A stretch of 64,000 nucleotides of DNA from Hyaloperonospora brassicae. Taxonomy: Eukaryota; Oomycota; Peronosporomycetes; Peronosporales; Peronosporaceae. The stretch covers positions 1-64,000 of the forward strand of contig CANTFL010000530.1 of the NCBI GenBank assembly GCA_947650285.1, written 5' to 3'. The position numbers were made by a program, and so were the translations under genes. The first letter of the stretch is position 1, and each line of letters begins with the position of its first letter. This document shows, piece after piece, positions 55,790-64,000 of the stretch. The notes under the pieces are model-generated. The model was not told the origin of the DNA, did not search any database, and saw only the letters and a list, made by a program, of their open reading frames with translations.

Positions 55790-57088
55790 CGTGAAGAATG
55801 GACTGTATCCGACTCACTATTGCAAGAAGAAACGCGTCATACTGCACCAAATGCATTCGCCGAGCGTGTTGAAACCATCACGTTAGGAGCGCAGCAGCAT
55901 GCAACAGATTCAGGTGATCGCCTCATCATCAACTTGATCGATGAGCAACAGGAGTTATTTATCTAGCAAGAGAAGCGTGCTCTACGTCGCACTCATACCC
56001 AGACGGTTATTCAAAACCAGAGTGGGTACGTGTTTTCAACACTTTACATGAAGCAACGTCTCCGTCAAACGGAAGGCTTTAGCCTTGCAGAATGTGCCAT
56101 TGGCTCAGAGGCTACGTCGCCTGAATACATCGCCTTGCGCCAATTCCTACATGAATTGTACCTCGAACCTTTCCTGACCACCCAAGTTCAATACAAGGCA
56201 CACCGTAAAATATGGACCGTGGTATTTCGGCTCGATCAATTAGGGAAGTACCCATCTTGTTGTTTGCCGACGAGTTGCCTGAAGAGAAGAACAATCAGTT
56301 CATCCATAGGGTATACCGCACGCGGCTTCTCAGCAGTGTGCCATCCCTGAGGGCAAGTGCCAGTGTGGCTGACGTTCGTCTGGAACGAAAGCTTCGGTAC
56401 GAATACGCCAAGTTCATGGCCAGATGCCAGTTGCGTACACGTAAACGCTACGATTCGGCTCCGCCGGTAGACACGGATTCCGATCTTAAGGCTCGAAGCA
56501 ACCCACTACCTACCACCTCTATTGGTGAGAAGCGCTCTCGGTCGAGGGATGACCCCTGCCACGATGTTCCAAAAACATCAACGGCGTATGGGCAATCCTG
56601 CCGAAGAGGTGTCTCAAACTCCCACGAGTTCTCCGACTCCGGGTACTCTCGCCACTTCACCAGATACTGGTATTGACCCTGACGACGACGTCGTTTCAGG
56701 AGTTGCTCCACATGGAACTGGCGGTTCCCTTGCTCATCGAGCAGAGTAGGAGGTGGTCGGTATACCGAAAGAGTAGCATGACTAGGTGCTTCTGGAGCCG
56801 AGTCGTCTCCGTGAGACATTAGGTAAGACCCAGAGTTCGTTTGACGCGATGCGAGCCCGTGTACAGGCATTGAAGTTGGGCCAAGCCCGGATGGAGGCTC
56901 AGCTTGACCTCCTGATACGTATTCAGCAACCGATGGCAAGGCCAACCTATGCAGCGCAAGCGCCTCCAAGTTCACGTGGGACGGATCCCGATACGGCTAA
57001 AGCAACCCAAAGTAGAACACGGGGTGTGTGCGTAGTTTGCGCGGAAGGTTGGGCGTACATGAAAGTCCCTTCTTGGCGACGACCCTGA
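55790..57088 (+). pseudogene. Antisense ORF of G2, broken, coiled-coil C-terminus
   Basis: On the plus strand opposite the G2 chromodomain. One frame from about 55790 reads TLGAQQHATDSGDRLIINLI, hits a TAG at 55963, resumes (SGYVFSTLYMKQRLRQTEGF, YIALRQFLHELYLEPF) and shifts near 56240 into REVPILLFADELPEEKNNQF..ERKLRYEYAKFMARCQ. A later frame (56786-57088) has RLRETLGKTQSSFDAMRARV and QARMEAQLDLLIRIQ, coiled-coil-like. No obvious sequence match to the G1 antisense protein, but position, orientation and coiled-coil ending agree. Confidence 0.55.
56448..56975 (-). pseudogene. G2 chromodomain end of pol
   Basis: RQFHVEQLLKRRRRQGQYQY and LVKWREYPESENSWE (about residues 89-125 of this frame) form a clear chromodomain. 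Upstream is a Pro/Ser-rich linker. It is overlapped on the other strand by the G2 antisense ORF. Confidence 0.8.
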
Positions 57089-57979
57089 ATGGTCCAATCA
57101 AGCGCGGACGCAACTTTGTTTTGAAGACTGCGGACACTTCATTTGTAGGTAAGTTTTTAGCATCGAGTAGAACTTGGTCTACGACCTCATAACGTTCAAT
57201 ACAACCTCTGCATTTAGCATCGGCTTGTTCCTTCTGATTGTCTTGGCTATCAGCCAGTGCGTCACGCACGTGTCGTAAGACATTCAATCATGTTGCGAGA
57301 AATTCGCTTAACTGTTTTTGAACAGTAGCAGGGCTGATATCAGCAAGCCGATCGGCAACTCTTCCCCCACCAAGCCCTGAACCACGCAGTGGTAGCGTTA
57401 ACGGAACGCGAGGGTGTGTGAGACCATTCACATATAACGGTGTGTAGCCGGTGGAGGCATGCACGGCGTTATTTAACGCAAAATCAACGACAGGGAGCAT
57501 CGAACTCCAACGCTTAGGCGGTTCAGTGCAAACACTGCGCAAGATGTCACCGATGATGCGATTCACTCGCTCGGTTTGACCATTAGTCTGTGGATGATCC
57601 GCTGTGGACATGTCCAAACGTGTACCGAGCACCTTGAAGATGGAGTTTTAAAGCTTCCCAGTGAAGCGAGGATCTCTATCAGAGACAATCGCCAACGGCA
57701 AACCGTGTTGTCGAAACACGCGATCGACAAACGGCGTAGCTGTACCCTCACCATCAATGGCACCGGCACCACCGCTAAGTGAGCCATCGTGTTCAAACGG
57801 TCAACAAAGACCACAATACCCGTATTTACATACGAATCTTTCGGTAATCCGAACAGGAAATCCATGCTGATGAACTCCCAACACCCCTTGGGTACAGGCA
57901 AACGATCCATCGGCTCGGCCGCGTGAGGTGAAGATTTCACCCGTTGACACGTTTCACACGTACGCACATATGTGCTCAC
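56997..57979 (-). pseudogene. G2 integrase, broken into three frames
   Basis: 57979-57563 holds the CC half of the zinc finger (CETCQRVK) and the first Asp region (FISMDFLFGLPKDSY, FVDRLN). 57632-57288 holds TADHPQTNGQTERVNRII with the catalytic Glu. 57287-56997 holds the GPF module (RPRLIGPFRVVAKKG, LRTHPVFYFG). Frameshifts near 57650 and 57290 separate them. Confidence 0.82.
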
Positions 57980-58720
57980 TCATTTGTATAGTTTGGGCCA
58001 CCAATAGCATTGGCTAACTGAGCCGTAGGTATTCTCACGACCGAGATGAACACTCAACGCAGTATCATGTGCCTCATAGAGGATCCGATACTTCAACTCC
58101 TCATCATGAGGGACAACGATGCGAGGAGTATCCTCAACATCCGTGCTATAGCACAACAGTCCTTGATCGATGGAATATCGATGTAACCTCGCACGTAACC
58201 TTGCCGACAATTCTATGTCTGAGTCCATAAACTCCTCGCTCCCTAGAGCACGTAGCGGAGCTACACAATGTTCATCCTTGGCATATACCGTACGGATTAG
58301 GTCAGTGACCGACGACGACAGAGTCGTAACATGAGCAAGCTCATAGTCAGGCCTGCGTGACAACGCATCAGCCAAAGCATTCTGCTTGCCCGGCTTATAC
58401 TTCACCTCGAAGTTGTACTCGGCAAAGAAGGAAAACCAACGAGCCATTCTCTGAGAGAGGTGAGGCGACTGGGTCGCAGTGCGTAGCGACGCATGATCTG
58501 TATCGATCACAAACGGCTTAGAGCCAAGAAGATGAACTCTGAATTTGACGAGAGCATACTTCATTGCAAGTAGCTCTTTGTCATGAACAGGATAGTTCTT
58601 TTTTGCAGCCTTCAGCTGACGGAACTCAAACGCAATGACGCGTTTCCGTCCACCAGAATCTGTCTGTAACAGGGCGCTGCCTATGGCAAAGTCAGATGCG
58701 TCACAGACGACACTGAAAGA
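57980..58720 (-). pseudogene. G2 RNase H C-terminal part and integrase start
   Basis: MKYALVKFRVHLL, DTDHASLRTATQSPHLSQRM, PGKQNALADALSRRPDYEL, then the HH zinc half (VVPHDEELKYRILYEAHDTA). Begins inside RNase H after a frame break from 58721-59116. Confidence 0.82.
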
Positions 58721-59372
58721 TCAATCAGGATCAGGCAAAGCCAAGATTGGCACATGAAGGAGACTCTCCTTTACTGATTGAAAAGCATCATGCTCTGTGC
58801 TAGTCCAGCACCATTCTACATCCTTTTTAAGAATATTGGATAATGGCCGAGCCATGTCTGCGTAATTCGCACTGTACTTGTGCAAGTAATTGGCAAGGCC
58901 AAGACACTTACGTAAGTCATTTTGGTTCTTCGGAATCGACCAATCAACTATGGATTTTACCTTTGTGGGATCCTCGAAGACCTCGCTTACCAATAAAGCA
59001 CCATAAAAAGGGAATCTCTTCTGCACCAAAGATGCACTTAGACGCGTTGGCGTACAGCTTATTCGTGCGCATGCACTCCAGCACCGCTCGTAAATGGTCA
59101 ATGTGATTGTCCACATCTGACCGACCGTTCATAGCACGACTATGGACAAAGATGTCATCAAAGTAGGTCTGTTCATATCCTCGGTGAGGTCTAAACAATT
59201 GTGTCACAAGACGATTGAATGTAGCCGGGGCATTTGATAACCCTTGCGGCATAACAAGCCACTCCCAGAGCATACCCTTGGAGTGCTGACCGTTGTCAGC
59301 GGAATATCGCTTTCTCGCATGAGCAGCTGGTAATAACCATCGACTAAGTCGAGCGCACTGTACATTGTACAT
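58721..59372 (-). pseudogene. G2 RT C-terminal part and RNase H start, frameshifted
   Basis: The frame at 59372-58944 has MLWEWLVMPQGLSNAPATFN and TYFDDIFVHSRAM (intact YFDD). The frame at 59116-58721 continues with LRKCLGLANYLHKYSANYAD and LLHVPILALPDPD. At least two frame changes. Confidence 0.82.
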
Positions 59373-61078
59373 CCCACCATATTGTTCTGAAGAACATCCT
59401 TCCTTGGAATCGGTGTCTGAGCCGGGATGGTGGCCACATTAAGCTTATTGTAAGCATGAACAATGCGCCACTTCTCATTGGGCTTGTTGACACAGAAGGT
59501 CGGTGTGGAATATGGAGATTTTCTCTCACGTACCATTCCTGACGCGTGCTGTGCACGAAAGAAGTCGTCAATGACGTCACACTGTTCCTTCGGTAAAGGC
59601 CACTGCCGTGTTACGCAGTATTTGGTTCCAGGAACCAAGTCAATTTCATGACGTACACCTCTATCGGGAGGTAAGACGGACGGTGGGTTGTGACACACCA
59701 CTTCCTGAAACTCCTTTACCAAGGGATAGAACGGATCAAGAGGATCCTTAAGGATCGAAGATCCACTGCGGGCATCCAATGCCGCCTTTGTGTCCTCAAG
59801 GACAGACTCGTCCAATAACGAGGATGAGTTCAGCTCATTATCCGGCCGAATGACCACTAACTCGTATAATTCTCCTGCCTGTAAGGCTTGGCTAAATTCG
59901 CCGTCAGACATTTCGTCTAGGTCAAAGAGAGTATCCAAGGATGGAAGAGTATCAAAACTAATGTTGCCATCAATCTGGTCAGTCAACCCATTGACAAGTG
60001 CGTATAGTGTATTGTTACTATCATCACTTCGTGACTTCTTAGACGTTGGTCGCTTAACAGTTGCCACCCTACGCTGAGATTGCTTCCTCAAAGAAACCTT
60101 ACGCCTCCTAGAGGCCAGGACAGTAGGTTGTCCGTGGTTGCTATTTATCTTAGCACGCTCTATACGAGAGCTCATGTCTTGAACGACATCTGGTGAAGTG
60201 TTACGTAACTCGAACACTTCACCCAGTGGATTTACACGTACCACTTCACGTACAGCATCCGGGCCTAGCCCTGAACACTCTGGCTTCTCGCCATCAATGT
60301 CATTACCGACATTTATTGAGGTGCCACCTCGGCCGCCCTCACTCGGTGGAATTGCACGTGCCACCCCAATCACATCAGAGGAATTACATTCTTGATGTCT
60401 CGGCCCTAGGCAAACCATGCCTGCAGCATGCAGTGACTCATTATCACAACGAGTATCACTCATAGAAGTATAACTCCCTTCACATACAGTGAAAAAGCTC
60501 CGCTCAATATGGATGTCATTGACATTGATGTTAATTAACTCTGACATACCAATGTCCAGCACATTGACATCTTCCGTCAATGGCTCGCGCCAGTAGCACT
60601 TTTGTTGCCTAGGAAAGGTGGGTTCATGACTCTCCAAAGCTCCGCTAGGAACATTGCGCGTGGCGCCTAAGGTCTTAGACCTCCAATCAATCCATGGCTC
60701 ATGGCGTTCAAGCCAGGCCACGCCCAGGATGAGATCATATCTCGAATCCAAACCGAGGACAAGACAGCGTTTAATGCTGTCAAAGTCCAAAAACTTCACA
60801 CCTAAGTTCAACGGAACTTTAGGCACCGTGAAGCGACTACCAGTCGCTAAACGAACGGTGATTGAATCACCTTCATGCGCTTTGAGCGCTTCAGCGTATC
60901 GCTGACTTCCCTCAAGGGAACGACTTCGAGCATAATTGCATGATGCTCCGGAGTCGATTTGGATCGACCAATGCTTCTCAAAGCCTTTAACTTTCGCCTC
61001 GGCGACTAACAAGCCAGGCTTGTATCCACGCTCTATGCTGGCGGGCACAGAGCTCTGTGAGGCTAAGCCCTGTTTCAC
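59204..61078 (-). CDS. G2 pol 5' part: protease and N-terminal RT
   Basis: A 624-codon open frame. Protease near residues 33-140 (SIQIDSGASCNYARS with the DSGA active site; RLATGSRFTV; YDLILGVAWL). A long variable linker follows, then the RT start (GTKYCVTRQWPLP, TFCVNKPNEKWRIVHAYNKL, ALDLVDGYYQLLM). The frame is open upstream through the gag stop to the slippery site, so it would be made as Gag-Pol by -1 frameshifting. It loses the RT frame near 59290. Confidence 0.85.
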   Translation of the reverse strand: MKQGLASQSSVPASIERGYKPGLLVAEAKVKGFEKHWSIQIDSGASCNYARSRSLEGSQRYAEALKAHEGDSITVRLATGSRFTVPKVPLNLGVKFLDFDSIKRCLVLGLDSRYDLILGVAWLERHEPWIDWRSKTLGATRNVPSGALESHEPTFPRQQKCYWREPLTEDVNVLDIGMSELININVNDIHIERSFFTVCEGSYTSMSDTRCDNESLHAAGMVCLGPRHQECNSSDVIGVARAIPPSEGGRGGTSINVGNDIDGEKPECSGLGPDAVREVVRVNPLGEVFELRNTSPDVVQDMSSRIERAKINSNHGQPTVLASRRRKVSLRKQSQRRVATVKRPTSKKSRSDDSNNTLYALVNGLTDQIDGNISFDTLPSLDTLFDLDEMSDGEFSQALQAGELYELVVIRPDNELNSSSLLDESVLEDTKAALDARSGSSILKDPLDPFYPLVKEFQEVVCHNPPSVLPPDRGVRHEIDLVPGTKYCVTRQWPLPKEQCDVIDDFFRAQHASGMVRERKSPYSTPTFCVNKPNEKWRIVHAYNKLNVATIPAQTPIPRKDVLQNNMVGCTMYSALDLVDGYYQLLMRESDIPLTTVSTPRVCSGSGLLCRKGYQMPRLHSIVL

Positions 61079-61116
61079 TCTACCTCGTAGAGAAGTGACA
61101 GAGCTCAGTTCTACCC

Positions 61117-61156
61117 CAGTAGGGCGCCCCGCACCTACTGGGTGTCGACGTTTCCC
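61117..61156 (-). promoter_or_regulatory. Predicted -1 ribosomal frameshift site, G2 gag-pol
   Basis: Gag-frame codons CGG GGA AAC contain the canonical slippery heptamer G GGA AAC (61150-61156). A 9-nt spacer (61141-61149) leads to a hairpin (61117-61140), arms CAGTAGG and CCTACTG, that opens on the gag stop codon TAG. Spacer length and hairpin start are the same as in G1, while the heptamer and loop differ. Confidence 0.82.
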
Positions 61157-61857
61157 CGTGCCATACCAGGTTTCTGGTTGTGGCTGGGGTTTCGACCCAT
61201 AGGAGTCGGTCGTTGCTTACGCAAATGACAAGTGGGACGCAAGTGTTTAGTGCTTCCGCACGTATAACAGCGTTTCACTTCCTGTCGTTGCTCTGCAACA
61301 TGAAGCTCCGCTTCACCTTCATCTTCAGCATGGATGGGATCCATCGGTTCTGGCTTACAGTGAGCCAAGGTGCTCGCAGAGGTTGCCCTCGCAAAGCTTG
61401 GGCTGTACCCATTCCAATTAAGTCTGGCCGACTTGAAGTTGTGCTCAGCATTTTGAGCGATGCTAACAGCTTCCTCAAAAGTAGACGGATGGACCCGAAA
61501 CACCTCGGTCCTGGCAACGCCATTAAGAAAACCTTCCATGAAGACAGTCACATAGAATGTCTCAGGGAGAGGGTCAGACTGCATAGCAGCCATCAGAATT
61601 CTTAACTCTTGGACATAGTCCGTTAACTCATTCTTACCCTGACGGGTAGACAAGAAGCGTGAGCGCACGCGATAAGCCTGGTTTGGCGGCGAGAAAACTC
61701 GCAAAAGGTCTAACTTGAGCGAATCCCATGTGGGAAACGCCAATTCGACCGACGTGCCACACGTCAGAGCCCACTCTCTATCTCTTCCATCGAGCTTGAA
61801 GATAGCCAGCGAGACCCACTGGTACTCCAGTGAGATAAGGCCAGAGCTCATGGCCAT
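61135..61857 (-). pseudogene. gag: G2 Gag, main part
   Basis: Capsid region (SLEYQWVSLAIFKLDGRDRE, LDLLRVFSPPNQAYRVRSRF, GKNELTDYVQELRILM) followed by a CCHC knuckle (CYTCGSTKHLRPTC). The frame is separated from its N-terminus (61881-62174) by a break at a run of G/C near 61890. Confidence 0.82.
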
Positions 61858-61880
61858 CTCAATCTCACGGATCCAGAGGG

Positions 61881-62174
61881 TCAGGTTTCCCCCCTCCTTC
61901 CCGGAGTAATGTTTACGTCCACCCGAAGGGGACGAGGCTTAGCCTCTTCTGGTGGCATCGCCACGTAGCATGTTGGCATAGCCGACGCTACCTGGTTCTG
62001 AACATGCTCTATAAAGACCGTTTCATACTGCATCAAGGTCTCAACTCGTGCATTGAGCACATCGGGACCTTGTGCAGCTAGAAACTCCACATACTCTGTG
62101 CCTACGGCCACGGTCAGCTTATAAAGCGCGACCTTTTGGGCCTCAGAGAGGTGTGTGGATTGCTCCATCCTCAC
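61881..62174 (-). pseudogene. gag: G2 Gag N-terminus
   Basis: Begins MRMEQSTHLSEAQKVALYKL and runs 97 codons, ending shortly after the break at the poly-G run where the capsid continues in another frame. The most likely start is the first or second Met, just downstream of the primer-binding site. Confidence 0.75.
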
Positions 62175-62206
62175 AGAGGATCAGTCGTAATGACTCAGGC
62201 GCTGAT

Positions 62207-62224
62207 TGACTACGAGTGCTACCA
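62207..62224 (-). other. G2 primer-binding site
   Basis: Sense strand TGGTAGCACTCGTAGTCA, two bases after the 5' LTR. Its first ten bases (TGGTAGCACT) equal those of G1. Confidence 0.75.
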
Positions 62225-62226
62225 AG

Positions 62227-62757
62227 TGTAGCGGAGCTACACAGATTCTTAAGTCAGAGGAAAACTTCACGCTCAATGAGCAACTTTGGTTCAGAGAACC
62301 CGACCCAAAGCGTCAACAGCTCCTAGAGCTCAGGTATGGTTCAAAGAACCCGAATCAAAGAGTCGACAAGCTCAGAGAGCTTACGGTCCCTGTTCCAGGG
62401 GACCATAAGATTAAAAGAATCAAACGCACTGAGTTCTCATAAGCAGCTATCTTTACAGGCGTTGCAACTTCCTTACGATCGCAAGACGCCCCAGAGAAAC
62501 ACGTGTCTTTTGTTGATCAAAATGGGAACTGAACTTTATTTCTTCTTTCAACGTAAAAGAACACCTTAGAACAACGTAATCAACCTACTCGCTAATGTCC
62601 TAAATAGATCCTCTCAAAAGATCTCGTAATCAATGGTTGATATACATCAGTCTTCAACAATTGATACTTGTGCTCGAATATTACTTTAAAGGGGATCCCA
62701 TCCCTTGTGTGCACCACAGCTATTATCGACTACCAGTCGACGTGTAACCCCGTTACA
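62227..62757 (-). repeat. G2 5' LTR
   Basis: 531 bp from TGTAGCGGAGCTACA to CCCCGTTACA, matched by the diverged LTR at 36578-37043. Its 3' partner on the left of the element was not found. The element seems cut near 55600 at the G3 junction. Confidence 0.78.
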
Positions 62758-64000
62758 CAACCTTTCAGGGTGGTACATGTTGTGCTGGGTTTTTCTTTGC
62801 GCTAGGTCAACGAACGAGGAGGTAGGTGGGACAAGGCTGCATGCCAGGACTATGTGCAAGCCTCTCGTCTATACGCTACATGGCTAGACGTTTCCAGCTA
62901 CAACTGACCACATTGAGGCTGCATCACAGCGCAGAAGCCATGCCAAACGATCGCATATCGCAGATGTTTATTGTAGCCTCAAAGTATCTAGTCGAGTCTA
63001 ACGCTCTGCTTGTCGCTCGTCTGCAGCTCTGATTTTCTGTGCACCAACGCCAACGCACGACCAGCAACAACACCGCAACACGTTGGCCGTTCTCCCTCTC
63101 ATCAATGTCACTGTCACGTCTGGCACTCGGTCATCCGTGGCTGTCTGTTACCGACTCTACTGAATTCGGACAAGAACTGTGGCTTGGACATGGTTAATCT
63201 CGAGAGCCTGACCTGAACGACAATAAGTTGGTCAAAGCTAGTGGAACTGATGATACACATGGGTAGCGATGTCCTCAGCACTTTCATGCGACGACAGCAG
63301 AAAAGATGGCGTTTAAAGCACGGGCTTTTAGGATGGATGAAGTCGCAATGAGAGCCCGCATGAATATATCACAGACATTTTAACGCTGTCTTTAATGTTG
63401 ACGCATACATGTTCATGATATATAATCCCGTACGATTCCAGTAAGTCATTTGCTGCGAAATATGTGTCTACAATTACTACAAAACGGAGTGTGAGCGCTC
63501 GCCTCATATCATAATCGCTTCAAAGATTAAACGTGTTCACCGTGGGTAGCTCCTTGTTTTTTTGCGTGCATCAGATGCAAGGAAGCCGGGCAGACGTCGC
63601 AACTATCACTAATTACCCCCTTAATGACTTATTAGCTCTACCTTGGAGCTTGTGCGCACGGAGAAGCTCAGAAATAGTTATTTATTTTACGTTGCTTTGA
63701 TGCAGTATCGTAGCATACGGAGAAGTCTGCTTAAGCGCTTCTTTTTGCAACTGATCAATGCCAACTCTTGGATACTATTGCTACAGATAGCATCAGAGGT
63801 GTAATGCGGAAGGAGTCGGGTCGCGGTATACCGCGTTGTGGTGTATGAGCGAGAAAACTATAATAATGAAGAATATGTGCGACCCGAGTGGGAAAACAGC
63901 TGACATTGGCTGACTGCATGGTGCTTTACTGAATCCAAGATGCCTGACGTATCGTGTGCATATGCCGAGCCATGGTCTTCCTGACGCTTGTCTGCATTCA
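62758..64000. other. No supported gene; partial dispersed repeat
   Basis: 62760-62930 resembles 16273-16420. Remaining frames are short and unrecognised. Confidence 0.35.

Larger units (their letters stand above)
55600..62757 (-). mobile_element. G2: decayed Ty3/gypsy chromovirus lacking its 3' LTR
   Basis: Order 5' LTR, primer site, gag, frameshift site, pol, chromodomain, plus an antisense ORF at the 3' end. Related to G1 in gene order and protein sequence, but older (many frame breaks) and without dense hairpins. Confidence 0.85.

Noticed and set aside
58235..58265. GTAGCGGAGCTACACA, which equals the start of the G2 LTR
   Set aside because: It lies inside coding sequence (HCVAPLRALG) of G2 pol and no LTR follows; a chance match.

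Overview
The window looks like transposon-dense, gene-poor chromosomal DNA from a plant-associated oomycete (Peronosporales). I infer this from the Ty3/gypsy chromoviral families, the MULE transposons with FAR1/SWIM-type transposases, and a short cysteine-rich secreted-protein relic. No database was searched. Almost everything that can be identified is a mobile element, and many are nested or decayed. I found no rRNA or tRNA gene, no CRISPR array and no clear intact host housekeeping gene.

Layout. 0.9-5.3 kb: a solo LTR of family G1 with a 5-bp target-site duplication (TSD), then a second LTR split by a complete MULE with about 95-bp terminal inverted repeats (TIRs) and a perfect 9-bp TSD. 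7.1-12.8 kb: a second MULE-like unit bounded by two ~1-kb, nearly identical inverted arms and holding a nested LTR-gag fragment of family G3. 14.8-15.2 kb: a secreted Cys-rich protein relic. 18.2-26.2 kb: a full-length, very young gypsy element (G1, minus strand) with near-identical LTRs, perfect TSD, gag, pol, chromodomain and a 535-aa antisense gene. 28.6-34.3 kb: a decayed G3 copy on the plus strand. 34.7-36.2 kb: the 3' end of an older G1 relative. 36.6-37.0 kb: a G2 LTR. 38.5-39.5 kb: a G3 LTR plus gag start. 40.7-43.5 kb: a large inverted repeat with a 50-bp near-perfect hairpin close to its centre. 44.1-55.6 kb: G3 on the minus strand. 55.8-62.8 kb: family G2 (minus strand), again with an antisense gene opposite its chromodomain.

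The most unusual signal is in G1. Its coding interior, on both strands, is a nearly continuous train of short hairpins: 7-13-bp perfect stems, 2-12-nt loops, about one every 30-40 bp. These run through gag, pol and the antisense ORF, and enclose both the gag and the antisense start codons. The related G2 element encodes the same peptide motifs without them. G1 and G2 also share a -1 frameshift cassette (slippery heptamer, exactly 9-nt spacer, hairpin opening on the gag stop), a shared non-canonical tRNA primer site, and an antisense ORF overlapping the chromodomain. G3 has a different signature: extreme GATC density and an extra RNase H domain.
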